This document shows positions 17,867 to 26,009 of a stretch of DNA of 64,000 nt, in pieces. This DNA is from Chitinophaga sp. (GTDB taxonomy: Bacteria > Bacteroidota > Bacteroidia > Chitinophagales > Chitinophagaceae): NCBI RefSeq assembly GCF_019236475.1, contig NZ_JAFAIX010000004.1, forward strand, positions 434,001-498,000, read 5' to 3'. The translations under genes and the position numbers were made by a program. Under the pieces are notes generated by a model. The model did not search any database, was not told the DNA's origin, and saw nothing but the letters and a program-made list of their open reading frames with translations. Within the stretch, counting starts at the first letter, position 1. Each line of letters starts with the position of its first letter.

Positions 17867-17898
17867 AAAAAAGTGCCTCCTTTACGAGACACTTTTTT
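17867..17898. terminator. Bidirectional terminator between glycosyltransferase and SDR genes
   Basis: AAAAAAGTG at 17867-17875 pairs with CACTTTTTT at 17890-17898, with an inner CTC/GAG. The A-run on one side and T-run on the other make it a bidirectional intrinsic terminator between two convergent genes. Confidence 0.8.
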
Positions 17899-17899
17899 A

Positions 17900-18634
17900 T
17901 TATTCATTCAATACGCTTAATGCATCAACAGGAGAGGCCAACGATAAATGGTAAAAGGCTTCCGTATTGGCTACCCTGATTTCGTATACATCATTTTCCA
18001 GGGCCTCTATAAATGCCGTTGCTACCTCTGCAGGAGGAATACCTTTGTGCCCACCAATGCCAGCAGAAAATGCTGTATTCACCAATGGCGGCATCAACTC
18101 AAATACTTTAATCGTGGAGGGGGCCAGCCACAGGCGAAGGGATTGCGTGTAAGAATGCAGAGCTGCTTTGGTGGCGGCATAGGAAGCCAGTTTTTTTCCG
18201 GGGGCAAATGCGAAAATACTGGATACATTGACAATAGCGGAGGCCGACTGCTTTTCCAAGAGGGGAATGAGTAGTTCATTGAGTCGGATCACAGACAAAT
18301 AATTCGTCAGCATCTCATGGCTGGCTTTGGCAAATGTATCCGTGTCTGCCCTTAAATCATTCAACGATGCAGCACCAGCATTGTTAATCACCATATTCAG
18401 GTCAGGAAAATCGTGCTTTATCCATGCCACGAGCCTGTTAACATCTGTTGCATTGGTGATATCGCCATTAAAGGTATGTACCGATGGCAATGCAGTGGCA
18501 GCATGGGCCAGTCGTGCTGCATCCCGACCAGTAATAATAACCGTATTACCTGCATCTGCTAATAACGTAGCCAGTTGAAATCCAATACCAGCGCTGCCAC
18601 CGGTGATGAGTACTGTGTTCTGAGTTGTTTTCAT
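17900..18634 (-). CDS. Short-chain dehydrogenase/reductase (DltE-like)
   Basis: 244 residues. Rossmann NAD(P) motif TGGSAGIGFQLA at the N-terminus, then NNAG, the catalytic Ser region NVSSIFAF and YAATK (Tyr and Lys of the triad). Length is typical of classical SDRs, and the ALHSYTQSLRLWL segment resembles the DltE/YusS branch. It starts 34 bases after the stop of the efflux pump gene and is the last gene of the TetR - pump - SDR operon, so it may modify the compound that induces the operon. Substrate unknown. Confidence 0.87.
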   Translation of the reverse strand: MKTTQNTVLITGGSAGIGFQLATLLADAGNTVIITGRDAARLAHAATALPSVHTFNGDITNATDVNRLVAWIKHDFPDLNMVINNAGAASLNDLRADTDTFAKASHEMLTNYLSVIRLNELLIPLLEKQSASAIVNVSSIFAFAPGKKLASYAATKAALHSYTQSLRLWLAPSTIKVFELMPPLVNTAFSAGIGGHKGIPPAEVATAFIEALENDVYEIRVANTEAFYHLSLASPVDALSVLNE

Positions 18635-18668
18635 TTTTATATTTTTTTAGAGAGACGAATAGCCATCA

Positions 18669-20219
18669 TTAATGATCCTGTATTTGTTGCATGGCCAGGG
18701 TAGCACTTGATTTTCGGCGTACCATCAACAACAGCGGCAAACAAATGAGGAATAGGAATCCTATCATCGCATAAGCATCCAAGTAACTGAGCAGATTTGA
18801 TTGCCTGCTAACACCATATTCCATTAAGCCTATCGCTTGTTGTCGGGCATGATCGACCGCAGCGCCATGTTGCTGGAAATATTGCGTATACTGATGTAAT
18901 CTGCCCGCTACTTCTGGATTGTCTGGATTCAAGTAAGACACAAGGTCGGAGCGGTGGGCTGCGGCCCGTCTGGCAGTATAGGTATTCACCATGGCAATCC
19001 CGAAAGAACCGCCCAATTGCCGCATCATGTTATTCAATGCCGCACCTTGGGGAATATCCTTCGCTTCCAGCGAGGAAACAGCTAGCATCGTCAAAGGCAC
19101 GGTGAGTAAGGCAATGCCCACGGCGCGGTAAATCAGTTGCCTACTGATCAATTCCGCAGATACATCCAAACTCATGCGCGACATAGTCCAGGAGAAATAG
19201 ATAAACAAGCCATAGCCGAGGATAATCATCACCACAGGAGAGAGCCCTCTCTGCAAGAGTTTACCGGATATAATCAGCGATAACAAGGCAAAGAAAGATC
19301 CTGGCAATAATAGCAAACCGGTTTCTACGGGCGTGAAGTACAGTAGCCGTTGTGCAAATACCGGCGTAAGATATACGGAAGTAAACATGCCGATGCCTGT
19401 AATAAAAGTGAGGATAGCCGCTACTGTCAATGTTCTGCTGCGAAACACTCTTAAGTTGACCACGGGGTCGGATACACGTAATTCCCAGATGATGAAGGCA
19501 ATCAAACTGAGTATAGCCATTACCGTGAATACCGTGATGTAAGTAGTGTCGAACCAATCTTCCTCTTGGCCTCTTTCCAGTACTGTCTGTAGTGTGCTGA
19601 CGCCGATTATCAGCAAGAGAATACCCACCCAGTCGGTTTTCTTAATCGTTTGTTGGATGGTCGCTTCTTGTAAAAGGAAAAAACAGGATATGGTAACAGC
19701 GATACCTACCGGGATATTGATATAGAATATCCAAGGCCAAGAATAATGTTCTGTGATGAAACCGCCCAGGGTTGGACCGATGGTAGGTCCAATGAATACA
19801 CCTAGACCGAAGAGGGCGCTGGCAATGCCTTGCTTTTCTCTAGGAAATAACTCAAACATAATCGCCTGGGAAACAGAGAGCAATGCCCCTCCTCCAAGTC
19901 CCTGTAAAAACCGGAAAAACACCAGCACCCATATATTGGAGGCATTTCCACACATGAAAGAACAAATCGTAAACAAGATGACCGAGCCGATATAATAAGT
20001 ACGTCTGCCCAGAGAGACACTGAGAAAACTAGACATGGGGATTACAATCACGTTGGCGATGGCATAGGAGGTAACTACCCAGCTAGTATCCGCCAGGGTT
20101 GAACCCAGGTTGCCGCTCATGTGGGAGAGTGCCACATTTACAATGGAAATATCTATCAGTTCCATAATGGCGGCAGCGATGACCGTAAAAATTAAAATCT
20201 GTCGTTTGGCAGGATGCAT
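18669..20219 (-). CDS. DHA2-family (EmrB/QacA) multidrug efflux transporter
   Basis: 516 residues with about 14 membrane spans. Signature sequences include the first-helix IMELIDISIVNVALSHM, the motif-A-like loop SLGRRTYY and motif C in LGVFIGPTIGPTLGGFI. It exports drugs by proton antiport in the inner membrane. It lies between tetR and the SDR gene; a 14-base palindromic TetR operator sits 14 bases upstream of the start codon. No adaptor/TolC genes accompany it, unlike its paralogue at 61164, so it may work alone or borrow that system's adaptor. Confidence 0.92.
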   Translation of the reverse strand: MHPAKRQILIFTVIAAAIMELIDISIVNVALSHMSGNLGSTLADTSWVVTSYAIANVIVIPMSSFLSVSLGRRTYYIGSVILFTICSFMCGNASNIWVLVFFRFLQGLGGGALLSVSQAIMFELFPREKQGIASALFGLGVFIGPTIGPTLGGFITEHYSWPWIFYINIPVGIAVTISCFFLLQEATIQQTIKKTDWVGILLLIIGVSTLQTVLERGQEEDWFDTTYITVFTVMAILSLIAFIIWELRVSDPVVNLRVFRSRTLTVAAILTFITGIGMFTSVYLTPVFAQRLLYFTPVETGLLLLPGSFFALLSLIISGKLLQRGLSPVVMIILGYGLFIYFSWTMSRMSLDVSAELISRQLIYRAVGIALLTVPLTMLAVSSLEAKDIPQGAALNNMMRQLGGSFGIAMVNTYTARRAAAHRSDLVSYLNPDNPEVAGRLHQYTQYFQQHGAAVDHARQQAIGLMEYGVSRQSNLLSYLDAYAMIGFLFLICLPLLLMVRRKSSATLAMQQIQDH

Positions 20220-20232
20220 AGTGAATTATTTT

Positions 20233-20246
20233 AGACCGATCGGTCT
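20233..20246. promoter_or_regulatory. Palindromic TetR operator before the DHA2 pump gene
   Basis: AGACCGATCGGTCT is a perfect 14-base palindrome lying 14 bases upstream of the pump start codon (20219) and just after the tetR stop codon. It differs from the site upstream of tetR only at the centre, and both match the classic AGACCGNNCGGTCT TetR-family operator form. Confidence 0.88.
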
Positions 20247-20291
20247 TTTTTGAGAGAAAAAAATAAGCCGTTGCCGGCTTGTTGAGTGTCA

Positions 20292-20882
20292 TTACAAGGA
20301 GAATGACTCAATTTCTTCTTTTAGCAGTTTGATAATGATTTTCATTTGGCTGTTGTTGTCAAAGACTTTAGATACGAGCACAGCCCCTTCAAACATGGTA
20401 AACATCTTCACGGCAAAGGTTTGCGGATGGACCGTATCCACGAATTCTCCTGCGGCAATACCTGCACTCACCAGGCGTGCAATACGAGCCTGAGAGGCTT
20501 TGATAGCACCTGCCACTTTCTCTTTCATCACCGGATCGGTATCGTCGGATTCTGTACCAAAATTCAGCATCGGACATCCGCCCGCATTGGATATGAACGT
20601 CACATCGTTGTAATGATCCAATATGGCGAGCAGCTTTTCTTTGTTGGTGGCTTTGTCAGCCAATCGGCCTTCAATACGGGCATTCAAACGTTCCATCAGG
20701 TAATCAAACACAGCACCGCATATTTCCTCCTTATTTTCGAAATTGCCGTAAATCCCTCCCTTCGCCAGTTTGGTGGCTTCCATGATATCGCTGATACTGG
20801 TACCTGCCATCCCTTTTTTATTCAGCAGAGCGGCACTCTGCGCTATGATAAACTCCCTGGTTTTTTCCCCTTTCGTTTTCAT
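20292..20882 (-). CDS. TetR/AcrR-family transcriptional repressor
   Basis: 196 residues. The N-terminal helix-turn-helix spans about 8-50 (REFIIAQSAALLNKKGMAG, then TSISDIMEATKLAKGGIYGN and FENKEEI). The all-helical ligand and dimerisation domain follows; its C-terminal part resembles the common TetR_C family of YxaF/LmrA-type repressors (ITEAGGCPML-like segment FISNAGGCPMLNFG). It is first in the operon with the pump and SDR genes and is flanked on both sides by its probable operators, so it should repress itself and the pump until an inducer binds. Confidence 0.92.
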   Translation of the reverse strand: MKTKGEKTREFIIAQSAALLNKKGMAGTSISDIMEATKLAKGGIYGNFENKEEICGAVFDYLMERLNARIEGRLADKATNKEKLLAILDHYNDVTFISNAGGCPMLNFGTESDDTDPVMKEKVAGAIKASQARIARLVSAGIAAGEFVDTVHPQTFAVKMFTMFEGAVLVSKVFDNNSQMKIIIKLLKEEIESFSL

Positions 20883-20893
20883 GATACAAAAAT

Positions 20894-20907
20894 AAGACCG
20901 TTCGGTC
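20894..20907. promoter_or_regulatory. Palindromic TetR operator before tetR
   Basis: AGACCGTTCGGTCT lies 11 bases upstream of the tetR start codon (20882). It shares all but one centre base with the site at 20233-20246, which supports autoregulation and separate control of the pump. Confidence 0.88.
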
Positions 20908-21185
20908 TAAATTTCCAAATTTATTTTTTGGGGAAGATGGAATGAGGACTGATGGCAGTAAGGAATATGCTTATTTTGCGTTTACGATATTTAATGCATA
21001 TGATGAGGGAGGAAAGTAGAAGACCTTTAACAGCACTCTATTACAAGAACTTGGTATAGGATAATAACCTTCTATAACAGCATCATATACATGGTATTTC
21101 CCCTATAGTATTCATCTCTACTCAGCTATTACAAAAGCTGGGTAGAAATGAATATGTCTCTATAACATCATTGTATATACGGCCA
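20908..21185. other. Gene-free region with a strong hairpin
   Basis: No convincing frame. The notable item is a hairpin at 21110-21153: an 18-base left arm (21110-21127, ending CTACTCAGCT) and an 18-base right arm (21136-21153, starting AGCTGGGTAG) pair with one mismatch and one G-T pair around an 8-base loop. It is flanked by similar words CTATAACAGCATCATATACA (about 21072) and CTATAACATCATTGTATATA (about 21160). No T-run follows, so it is not a standard terminator of the minus-strand operon that ends at 21186. Confidence 0.6.
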
Positions 21186-21584
21186 TTATCCTTTATCTTT
21201 TTTGGCTTTATTCAGTTTCATGAGGAGCGTATAGGAGATACTGTTACCCTGCTTATTAGCCAGCAGGTATTCATATATCCAGGTGGCTTTTTCCTGTAAC
21301 GCGGTATTCTGCTGCCAATTGGCTTTAAATTGAAAGGTATCTGCAATGAGTTCCAATACATCTGCATTAACCGGGTGTTGTTGCAGGAGAGACGCCAAGT
21401 CGGGGAGAGGAGCGGTTTCTAATTGCGCCAATGTTAGGCCTGGTTCCCGTAACAGCTCATCCAGGCGGTTTTCCAGGTTTTGCAAAGCGGGAGGATTGCT
21501 GTTGCCCACGAGGCGGTTAAACGCCTCAAATGCTTCCGCTATTAGTCGCTCGAAATAGTCTTCTTTTCTGTGTTGTATCGCCAT
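21186..21584 (-). CDS. Helical protein of unknown function in the ECF41 operon
   Basis: 132 residues, predicted largely alpha-helical (DYFERLIAEAFEAFNRLVG, LENRLDELLREPGLTL, VLELIADTFQFKANWQQN), with a Lys-rich C-terminus. No enzyme motif. The arrangement of an N-terminal helical DYxxRxIxE-type segment followed by a short helical repeat recalls DUF6483-like proteins, but the match is weak. It starts 13 bases after the stop of the sigma gene and is the third gene of the operon, so it may be a regulator or target of the sigma factor. Confidence 0.6.
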   Translation of the reverse strand: MAIQHRKEDYFERLIAEAFEAFNRLVGNSNPPALQNLENRLDELLREPGLTLAQLETAPLPDLASLLQQHPVNADVLELIADTFQFKANWQQNTALQEKATWIYEYLLANKQGNSISYTLLMKLNKAKKDKG

Positions 21585-21597
21585 GTCTGGAATGGTT

Positions 21598-22455
21598 TTA
21601 TGCCTGGATCTGTTGGGTCAGTAAAGATAACTTATCCGGATCAACCACGCTACTGAGACTTTGTATGGTCTTATCCGCTCCGATATCAAATACCAGACAG
21701 GAGAAAACTTTCCCCTTCATGCTATACAGCAATGCAGGCTGATGGTTGATCCAATGGAACGAGACATCCGTATGTTTCAGGTAGCGGTCGAATACAAGTG
21801 CCAATACACCTGCCACGTCTGCGGCTCCTTGACATTCTTTTCTTACCACATTCACTTTACCACCTCCATCTACGGTGAGGGTCACTTCAGCAGAAAGCAT
21901 TTTTTCTAATCGCGCTACGTCCCCTTTCCGAATGGTTTCCATGTAATCCATTAACAGCGACTTCGTTTCTGCCTCCAACGTTTTAGTGCGAACTGCCGCA
22001 TCCGGCTTGAATAACCTGGTTTTGGCCCTACTGAGCAGTTTCCGGGAATATTCTTCCGTAATAGACAATACCGCTGCGATATCCTGATGAGAATAATCAA
22101 AACTCTCTTTCAGAATGAACACTGCCCTTTCGATAGCTGGCAGTCTCTCCATCAATACCATCAATGAATAGGAAAGAATATCCTTTAAGTATACATTCTT
22201 ATCGGCGGCATCATCCGTGGCAATAGGTTCCGGCAGCCACTCTGCAGGCTGCCGGCTTATTCTTTTATTCCTATTTTTATTATTGATGGCCAAATTAATC
22301 ACACTCCTGATCAGGTAGTTTTTTTCATCCTGTATACCTTCTCTTGAACTGGTATAATACTTCGATAAAACTTCCTGTACAGTGTCTTTTGCGTCTTCTG
22401 CCGATCCTAAAATGTTATAGGCGTATGGGAAGAGCAGTTGATGATATTGGGTCAT
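21598..22455 (-). CDS. ECF41-type sigma factor with fused SnoaL-like domain
   Basis: 285 residues from the ATG at 22455; a TTG at 22476 would add seven residues. Region 2 is at about 1-60 and region 4 at about 95-150 (ERLPAIERAVFILKESFDYS, then HQDIAAVLSITEEYSRKLLS). A C-terminal SnoaL/NTF2-like domain follows (about 165-285). The linker and C-terminal motifs used to define group ECF41 are present: WLPEP at 73-77, DGGGK at 196-200 (consensus DGGGR/K) and DPDKL at 272-276 (consensus NPDKL). The fused domain takes the place of a separate anti-sigma factor. It lies 23 bases downstream of the partner decarboxylase-like gene. Confidence 0.92.
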   Translation of the reverse strand: MTQYHQLLFPYAYNILGSAEDAKDTVQEVLSKYYTSSREGIQDEKNYLIRSVINLAINNKNRNKRISRQPAEWLPEPIATDDAADKNVYLKDILSYSLMVLMERLPAIERAVFILKESFDYSHQDIAAVLSITEEYSRKLLSRAKTRLFKPDAAVRTKTLEAETKSLLMDYMETIRKGDVARLEKMLSAEVTLTVDGGGKVNVVRKECQGAADVAGVLALVFDRYLKHTDVSFHWINHQPALLYSMKGKVFSCLVFDIGADKTIQSLSSVVDPDKLSLLTQQIQA

Positions 22456-22478
22456 AAATACGATTACCGTTATCAAAA

Positions 22479-22931
22479 TTAACCTAAAGTTCCCACAACA
22501 TAGCCGCCAGGTACCGTATGGAACGCGATGTTCAGCCTATTCCAGGTATTGATCATAGAAATAGCCAGTGTGATATCCGCAATTTGCGCTTTAGTGAAAT
22601 GTTTCGTCAGGTTGGCATACGTCTCCTCCTGGATATTCAATTTTGTTACCTCTTCTGTATAAGCCAATGCTGCCCTTTCTGCATCTGAATAATATGGACA
22701 CTCTCTCCATGCTGCCAAAGAATATAAACGCTTTGGATCTTCTCCCATATGTATCGCATCTTTATAATGCATATCCAAACAAAAAGCACAACCATTGATA
22801 GTGGATACCCTGAAATTAATCAGCTCCAATAATACGGGATCAATTCCTGAATGCTTAATATACCCGCCGGTTTTGTAAAGACCGTCCATAAATCCTTTGT
22901 TAACTTCCTGAAAAGTGATTCTTGCTTTCAT
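22479..22931 (-). CDS. Carboxymuconolactone-decarboxylase-like (AhpD-fold) protein
   Basis: 150 residues with the AhpD core CAFCLDMH (Cys48, Cys51, His55) in the helix that forms the thiol active site, and an upstream VNKGFMDGLYKTGGYI segment. AhpD-fold proteins with CxxC act as thiol peroxidases or related redox enzymes. This family is one of the three (carboxymuconolactone decarboxylase, oxidoreductase, epimerase) usually encoded beside ECF41 sigma genes and is their expected regulatory target. It is first in the operon, behind a promoter matching the ECF41 consensus. Confidence 0.92.
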   Translation of the reverse strand: MKARITFQEVNKGFMDGLYKTGGYIKHSGIDPVLLELINFRVSTINGCAFCLDMHYKDAIHMGEDPKRLYSLAAWRECPYYSDAERAALAYTEEVTKLNIQEETYANLTKHFTKAQIADITLAISMINTWNRLNIAFHTVPGGYVVGTLG

Positions 22932-22968
22932 ATTAGTAGTATTTAGTAGTGATTTGTTACAGGAATAA

Positions 22969-22995
22969 GACCACTATCAAAATAAAAACGTGACA
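22969..22995 (-). promoter_or_regulatory. Candidate ECF41-dependent promoter
   Basis: On the minus strand TGTCACG (22989-22995) is followed after exactly 16 bases by GGTC (22969-22972), 38 bases before the start codon of the decarboxylase-like gene. The consensus published for ECF41 promoters is, from memory, TGTCACA-N16-CGTC; the match is one base off in each box. This supports autoregulation of the operon. Confidence 0.7.
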
Positions 22996-23252
22996 ACAAA
23001 TCGAAGAAATTTCAAAAATTATTTTTAATAAATTTTAAATGATTATAAATGAATTGTTTATAGAGATTTGAATCGGGAGAAATTAAAAGTCACTTGAAAA
23101 AAATCTGATTATTTATTTCCCAAGATGTATATTCGAGAGATACGAGCCACCGAAATCTGTGCGCCCATTTTGCAGTGAACATTAAGCGAACATTCCTCAA
23201 AACCGTCTATAAGCATATCTGTCCCAAAAACTAACATCAAAAATTACCATTC
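22996..23252. other. AT-rich intergenic region without a gene
   Basis: Together with the sigma promoter this makes a 321-base gap (22932-23252) between divergent genes. It is strongly AT-rich from about 23011 to 23130. No convincing frame, TAnnTTTG promoter or hairpin was found for the downstream DUF3472 gene. Confidence 0.5.
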
Positions 23253-24569
23253 ATGAGAATGAACATCCGGTTTATTTTTACCCTTCTTTTGGCTGTAGGT
23301 CTACTGTCTTGCAATAAAAGTGAACAGTTACTAGCCACCGCCAACGCAAATGCTAAAGCGGAAACAGTACCTCCCGCTGCTAGCTACCTGGTGGCCCTCG
23401 CCGGCAACGGCTTCGTTACCACCCTGCCATCCGGCGCTCCGGAGGTAATTACCTCCAATGGCCTGGGCAACTGGACCAACGCCAATAGCGTTACCAGTAC
23501 GTATTTCCGACTCGGACTCACCGGTACCCTCACGATTGGTGTCAGAGTAAAAGTACCTTCCGGTACCAGCGTTATTAAAGTAACAGTGAACGGCACTTCT
23601 TTTAATCAGACAATAACAGGTACCGCCTATACAGATTATACGGTGGGTACTGTAAATGTTACCAGTACCGGCTATGTGAAAGTGGATCTGCAAGGGGTGA
23701 GCAAAACAGGCGGCTACTTCGGAGATGTGTCTAATATCATTATCAGCGGCACCGCCACAGCTAATAACGTGGTATATGCCAACGATGCAACGAATTATTA
23801 CTGGTCCAGACGCGGCCCTTCTGTACACCTGGGCTATTCCATTCCTTCCGGTACCACGGCAGAATGGTTCTATAATGAGGTAACTGTACCAACCGGCCAA
23901 GATAAAATCGGTTCCTATTTTATGAGCAATGGTTTCAATGGCGGATATTTTGGCATGCAGGTAAACAGCGCTACGGAAAGACGTATACTGTTTTCCATCT
24001 GGGACCCAAGCGTCGGTAAAACAACACTGGTACGCAAAGGTACAGATGTGGTAGATAATACTTTCAGCGGAGAAGGTACCGGCGGACAAAGCTACCTGCT
24101 GTTCAACTGGCAGGCAGGAACGACTTATAAATTCCTCACTCACGTATTGCCCGATGGCGCAGGTGGAACAGATTTCTCTTCCTGGATATATACGCCTGAA
24201 ACCAGTTCCTGGCGCTTTATCGCTACCTGGAAACAACCGAATACGACCACTTATCTCGGTGGACTCTATTCCTTCCTGGAAAATTTCACGGATACAAATG
24301 GTTACCTCGGCAGAAGCGGTCAGTATAGTAATGCCTGGATTCGCTCCACAACGGGTGTATGGACAGAGCTAACCAGCGCTAAATTTACCGCAGATGCTAC
24401 GGCTACTAATGATCAACGCCGCGATTATGCGGGTGGAGTAGATAGTACTACGGGCAGGTTCTTCCTGCAAAACGGGGGCTTCTTCTCCAACTATGTTAAT
24501 TACAACACTACATTTACCCGCCCCGCTTCCGGCGTGGCGCCAACTGTAGACCTTACCACACTTCCCTGA
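23253..24569 (+). CDS. DUF5077/DUF3472-domain lipoprotein
   Basis: 438 residues with a lipobox leader ending in Cys20 (LLLAVGLLSC). The N-terminal half (about 55-175) is a carbohydrate-binding-like beta sandwich of the DUF5077 type (NWTNANSVTSTYFRLGLTGT, KVTVNGTSFNQTITG). The C-terminal part matches DUF3472: SRRGPSVHLGY, EWFYNEVTVP, GSYFMSNGFNGGYFGMQVN, RRILFSIWDP, YKFLTHVLPDG. These proteins are cell-surface or secreted and probably bind glycans. The 3' end faces the Pth2 gene across a paired-hairpin repeat. Confidence 0.83.
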   Translation: MRMNIRFIFTLLLAVGLLSCNKSEQLLATANANAKAETVPPAASYLVALAGNGFVTTLPSGAPEVITSNGLGNWTNANSVTSTYFRLGLTGTLTIGVRVKVPSGTSVIKVTVNGTSFNQTITGTAYTDYTVGTVNVTSTGYVKVDLQGVSKTGGYFGDVSNIIISGTATANNVVYANDATNYYWSRRGPSVHLGYSIPSGTTAEWFYNEVTVPTGQDKIGSYFMSNGFNGGYFGMQVNSATERRILFSIWDPSVGKTTLVRKGTDVVDNTFSGEGTGGQSYLLFNWQAGTTYKFLTHVLPDGAGGTDFSSWIYTPETSSWRFIATWKQPNTTTYLGGLYSFLENFTDTNGYLGRSGQYSNAWIRSTTGVWTELTSAKFTADATATNDQRRDYAGGVDSTTGRFFLQNGGFFSNYVNYNTTFTRPASGVAPTVDLTTLP

Positions 24570-24615
24570 TTAACCTTTCATCCGACAGTTGCTTATAGAT
24601 GAGTGAGGGTGTATC

Positions 24616-24694
24616 AAAAAAACGAAATTGACGTCAACGTCAATTTCGTTTTTTTTATTTTTTTCGTTGTCCCTGCCCGCAGGGCAGGGACAAC
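24616..24694 (-). repeat. Paired-hairpin repeat, copy 1 (inverted orientation)
   Basis: On the minus strand hairpin A comes first: GTTGTCCCTGCCC and its complement at 24666-24694 with a three-base loop. Hairpin B follows at 24616-24655, with 19-base perfect arms, core GACGT-CA-ACGTC and AT-rich outer arms ending in a T-run. In that orientation it sits 3' of the Pth2 gene (stop at 24753). The core of B is shorter than in copies 2, 3, 5 and 6. Confidence 0.85.
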
Positions 24695-24752
24695 AGGTAG
24701 AAGGCTATATTGATTAATATCTGTCCTATGGTGAACTTTTGTTATCCTCTTT

Positions 24753-25148
24753 TTATAATAATTTTAAATCTTTTGTAATGCGGTCTATATCCTCATTCCG
24801 GTTAGGCCCAATGGCACAACAGGTTTTGGTAGGAATGCCGCCAAACTCTGTTAGGCCGGAATCCGTGATCAGAGAGACATTTAGTCCGTCTTCCACGGCT
24901 TGTTCGTATATGCGTACCAGTTCTTCCTCCGAATCCACACTTAAACATATTTTCGTAAATCCCAATGTCATCCACTCTTGCACTTCTTCCGGATTACGCA
25001 ACTGTGTTTGTAGGGTATGTCCTGTTACGGTAGCATGCCTGGTAAGAAAGGCCATGGCGGCATGCGCCCCTTGTGCAATCATTTTACCCTTTCGCATATT
25101 CAGATCCTTGCGCATGACAATGACCTGCTTGATATTCCTGGACGACAT
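24753..25148 (-). CDS. Peptidyl-tRNA hydrolase, Pth2 type
   Basis: 131 residues. The N-terminus KQVIVMRKDLNMRKGKMIAQ and GAHAA segment, the central EEVQEWMTLGFTKICLSVDS and the C-terminal DSGLTEFGGIPTKTCCAIGP match the Pth2 fold, with the conserved Lys/Gly-rich N-terminal loop and TEF motif. It would recycle peptidyl-tRNA in the cytosol. Pth2 is mainly archaeal/eukaryotic but occurs in scattered bacteria. Start chosen for the lack of a better one; MSSRN is a typical short leader. Confidence 0.87.
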   Translation of the reverse strand: MSSRNIKQVIVMRKDLNMRKGKMIAQGAHAAMAFLTRHATVTGHTLQTQLRNPEEVQEWMTLGFTKICLSVDSEEELVRIYEQAVEDGLNVSLITDSGLTEFGGIPTKTCCAIGPNRNEDIDRITKDLKLL

Positions 25149-25184
25149 ATACTCGACTGTTTCCGCGAATGTAAGGAGATTCCT

Positions 25185-26003
25185 TTACTTGGCAGCACTG
25201 GTGTCCGACAGCCAGGATAATGATTTATAGGCGGCATTATGCAGGATGGTCAAGTGATTTTCTGCATCCATCGGTGTAAAACTAACAGTAATACGCTTAT
25301 TGCCTGCCGCGCTGATGTTCTGATACAAACTTTTTGCATCTTCTTCCATTACCTTACCTTCCTTCCCAACGCTAATGGATATACGAAGTGGTGTCCCCAC
25401 ATATTTGCTGATAACCGGTGTCACCTTCTTCAACAGGGATTCATCATCCCACCAAAGACTTGGACTTACGATCATATAATTGTTGAACATTTCTGGAAAG
25501 CGGGTAAGTATCTCCACGGCTACAAGTCCGCCGAGGGATTGCCCCATCACTGTCCGTTGCGTATTCACAGCATAATGTTTCTTTACATAAGGCATGAGTT
25601 CCTGTTGGAGGAAGCTAATAAAAGCGGCAGAACCTCCGGTGGTAGGATAGGCTTTTTTGTCTTTCGCATTATTGGTAGGGAAGGTGAAATCTTTCTTCCG
25701 GTCTTTATTACAGATACCTACTACAATGCTGGCAGGCATCTGATTGGTCATTCCCAGGAATTGTACCAGTCCGGTGATATGATGGAAATCTTCCTGCATC
25801 CCACCATCCAGCAAGTACACCACGGGATAACTGATGCTATCCGGCTGATAGCCGGCCGGCAGCCAGATATTGATGTCCCTGTCTTCCCGCAGGAAGGCAG
25901 AATGAAGGGTGACAGTAGTGCCAATTTGAAGGGGCTTCTCCTTTTGTGCTTGGGACAGTAAGCCAGAAAATACCAGGATCGCCAGTAATATCGTTTTTTT
26001 CAT
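25185..26003 (-). CDS. Exported esterase of the IroE/Fes-like (putative esterase) family
   Basis: 272 residues with signal peptide (MKKTILLAILVFSGLLSQA). The fold shows RDINIWLPAGYQ, YPVVYLLDGG, the nucleophile elbow MGQSLGGLVAVE (Ser), an acidic region and a C-terminal His (AENHLTILH). Layout and length match the Esterase_D/IroE family that hydrolyses siderophore or acyl esters. No siderophore genes lie beside it. It is 36 bases upstream of the Pth2 gene and 6 bases downstream of the DinB-like gene, so the three may form one transcript. Confidence 0.83.
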   Translation of the reverse strand: MKKTILLAILVFSGLLSQAQKEKPLQIGTTVTLHSAFLREDRDINIWLPAGYQPDSISYPVVYLLDGGMQEDFHHITGLVQFLGMTNQMPASIVVGICNKDRKKDFTFPTNNAKDKKAYPTTGGSAAFISFLQQELMPYVKKHYAVNTQRTVMGQSLGGLVAVEILTRFPEMFNNYMIVSPSLWWDDESLLKKVTPVISKYVGTPLRISISVGKEGKVMEEDAKSLYQNISAAGNKRITVSFTPMDAENHLTILHNAAYKSLSWLSDTSAAK

Positions 26004-26009
26004 GGATAA

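Noticed and set aside
20234..20246. Palindrome as an intrinsic terminator of tetR
   Set aside because: The stem AGACCGATCGGTCT has no loop and lies directly before the pump start with no T-run on the transcribed strand; its twin upstream of tetR shows it is an operator.
23331..24236. 301-codon minus-strand frame opposite the DUF3472 gene
   Set aside because: Antisense shadow with no recognisable domain; the plus strand has a complete lipoprotein with good start and family match.
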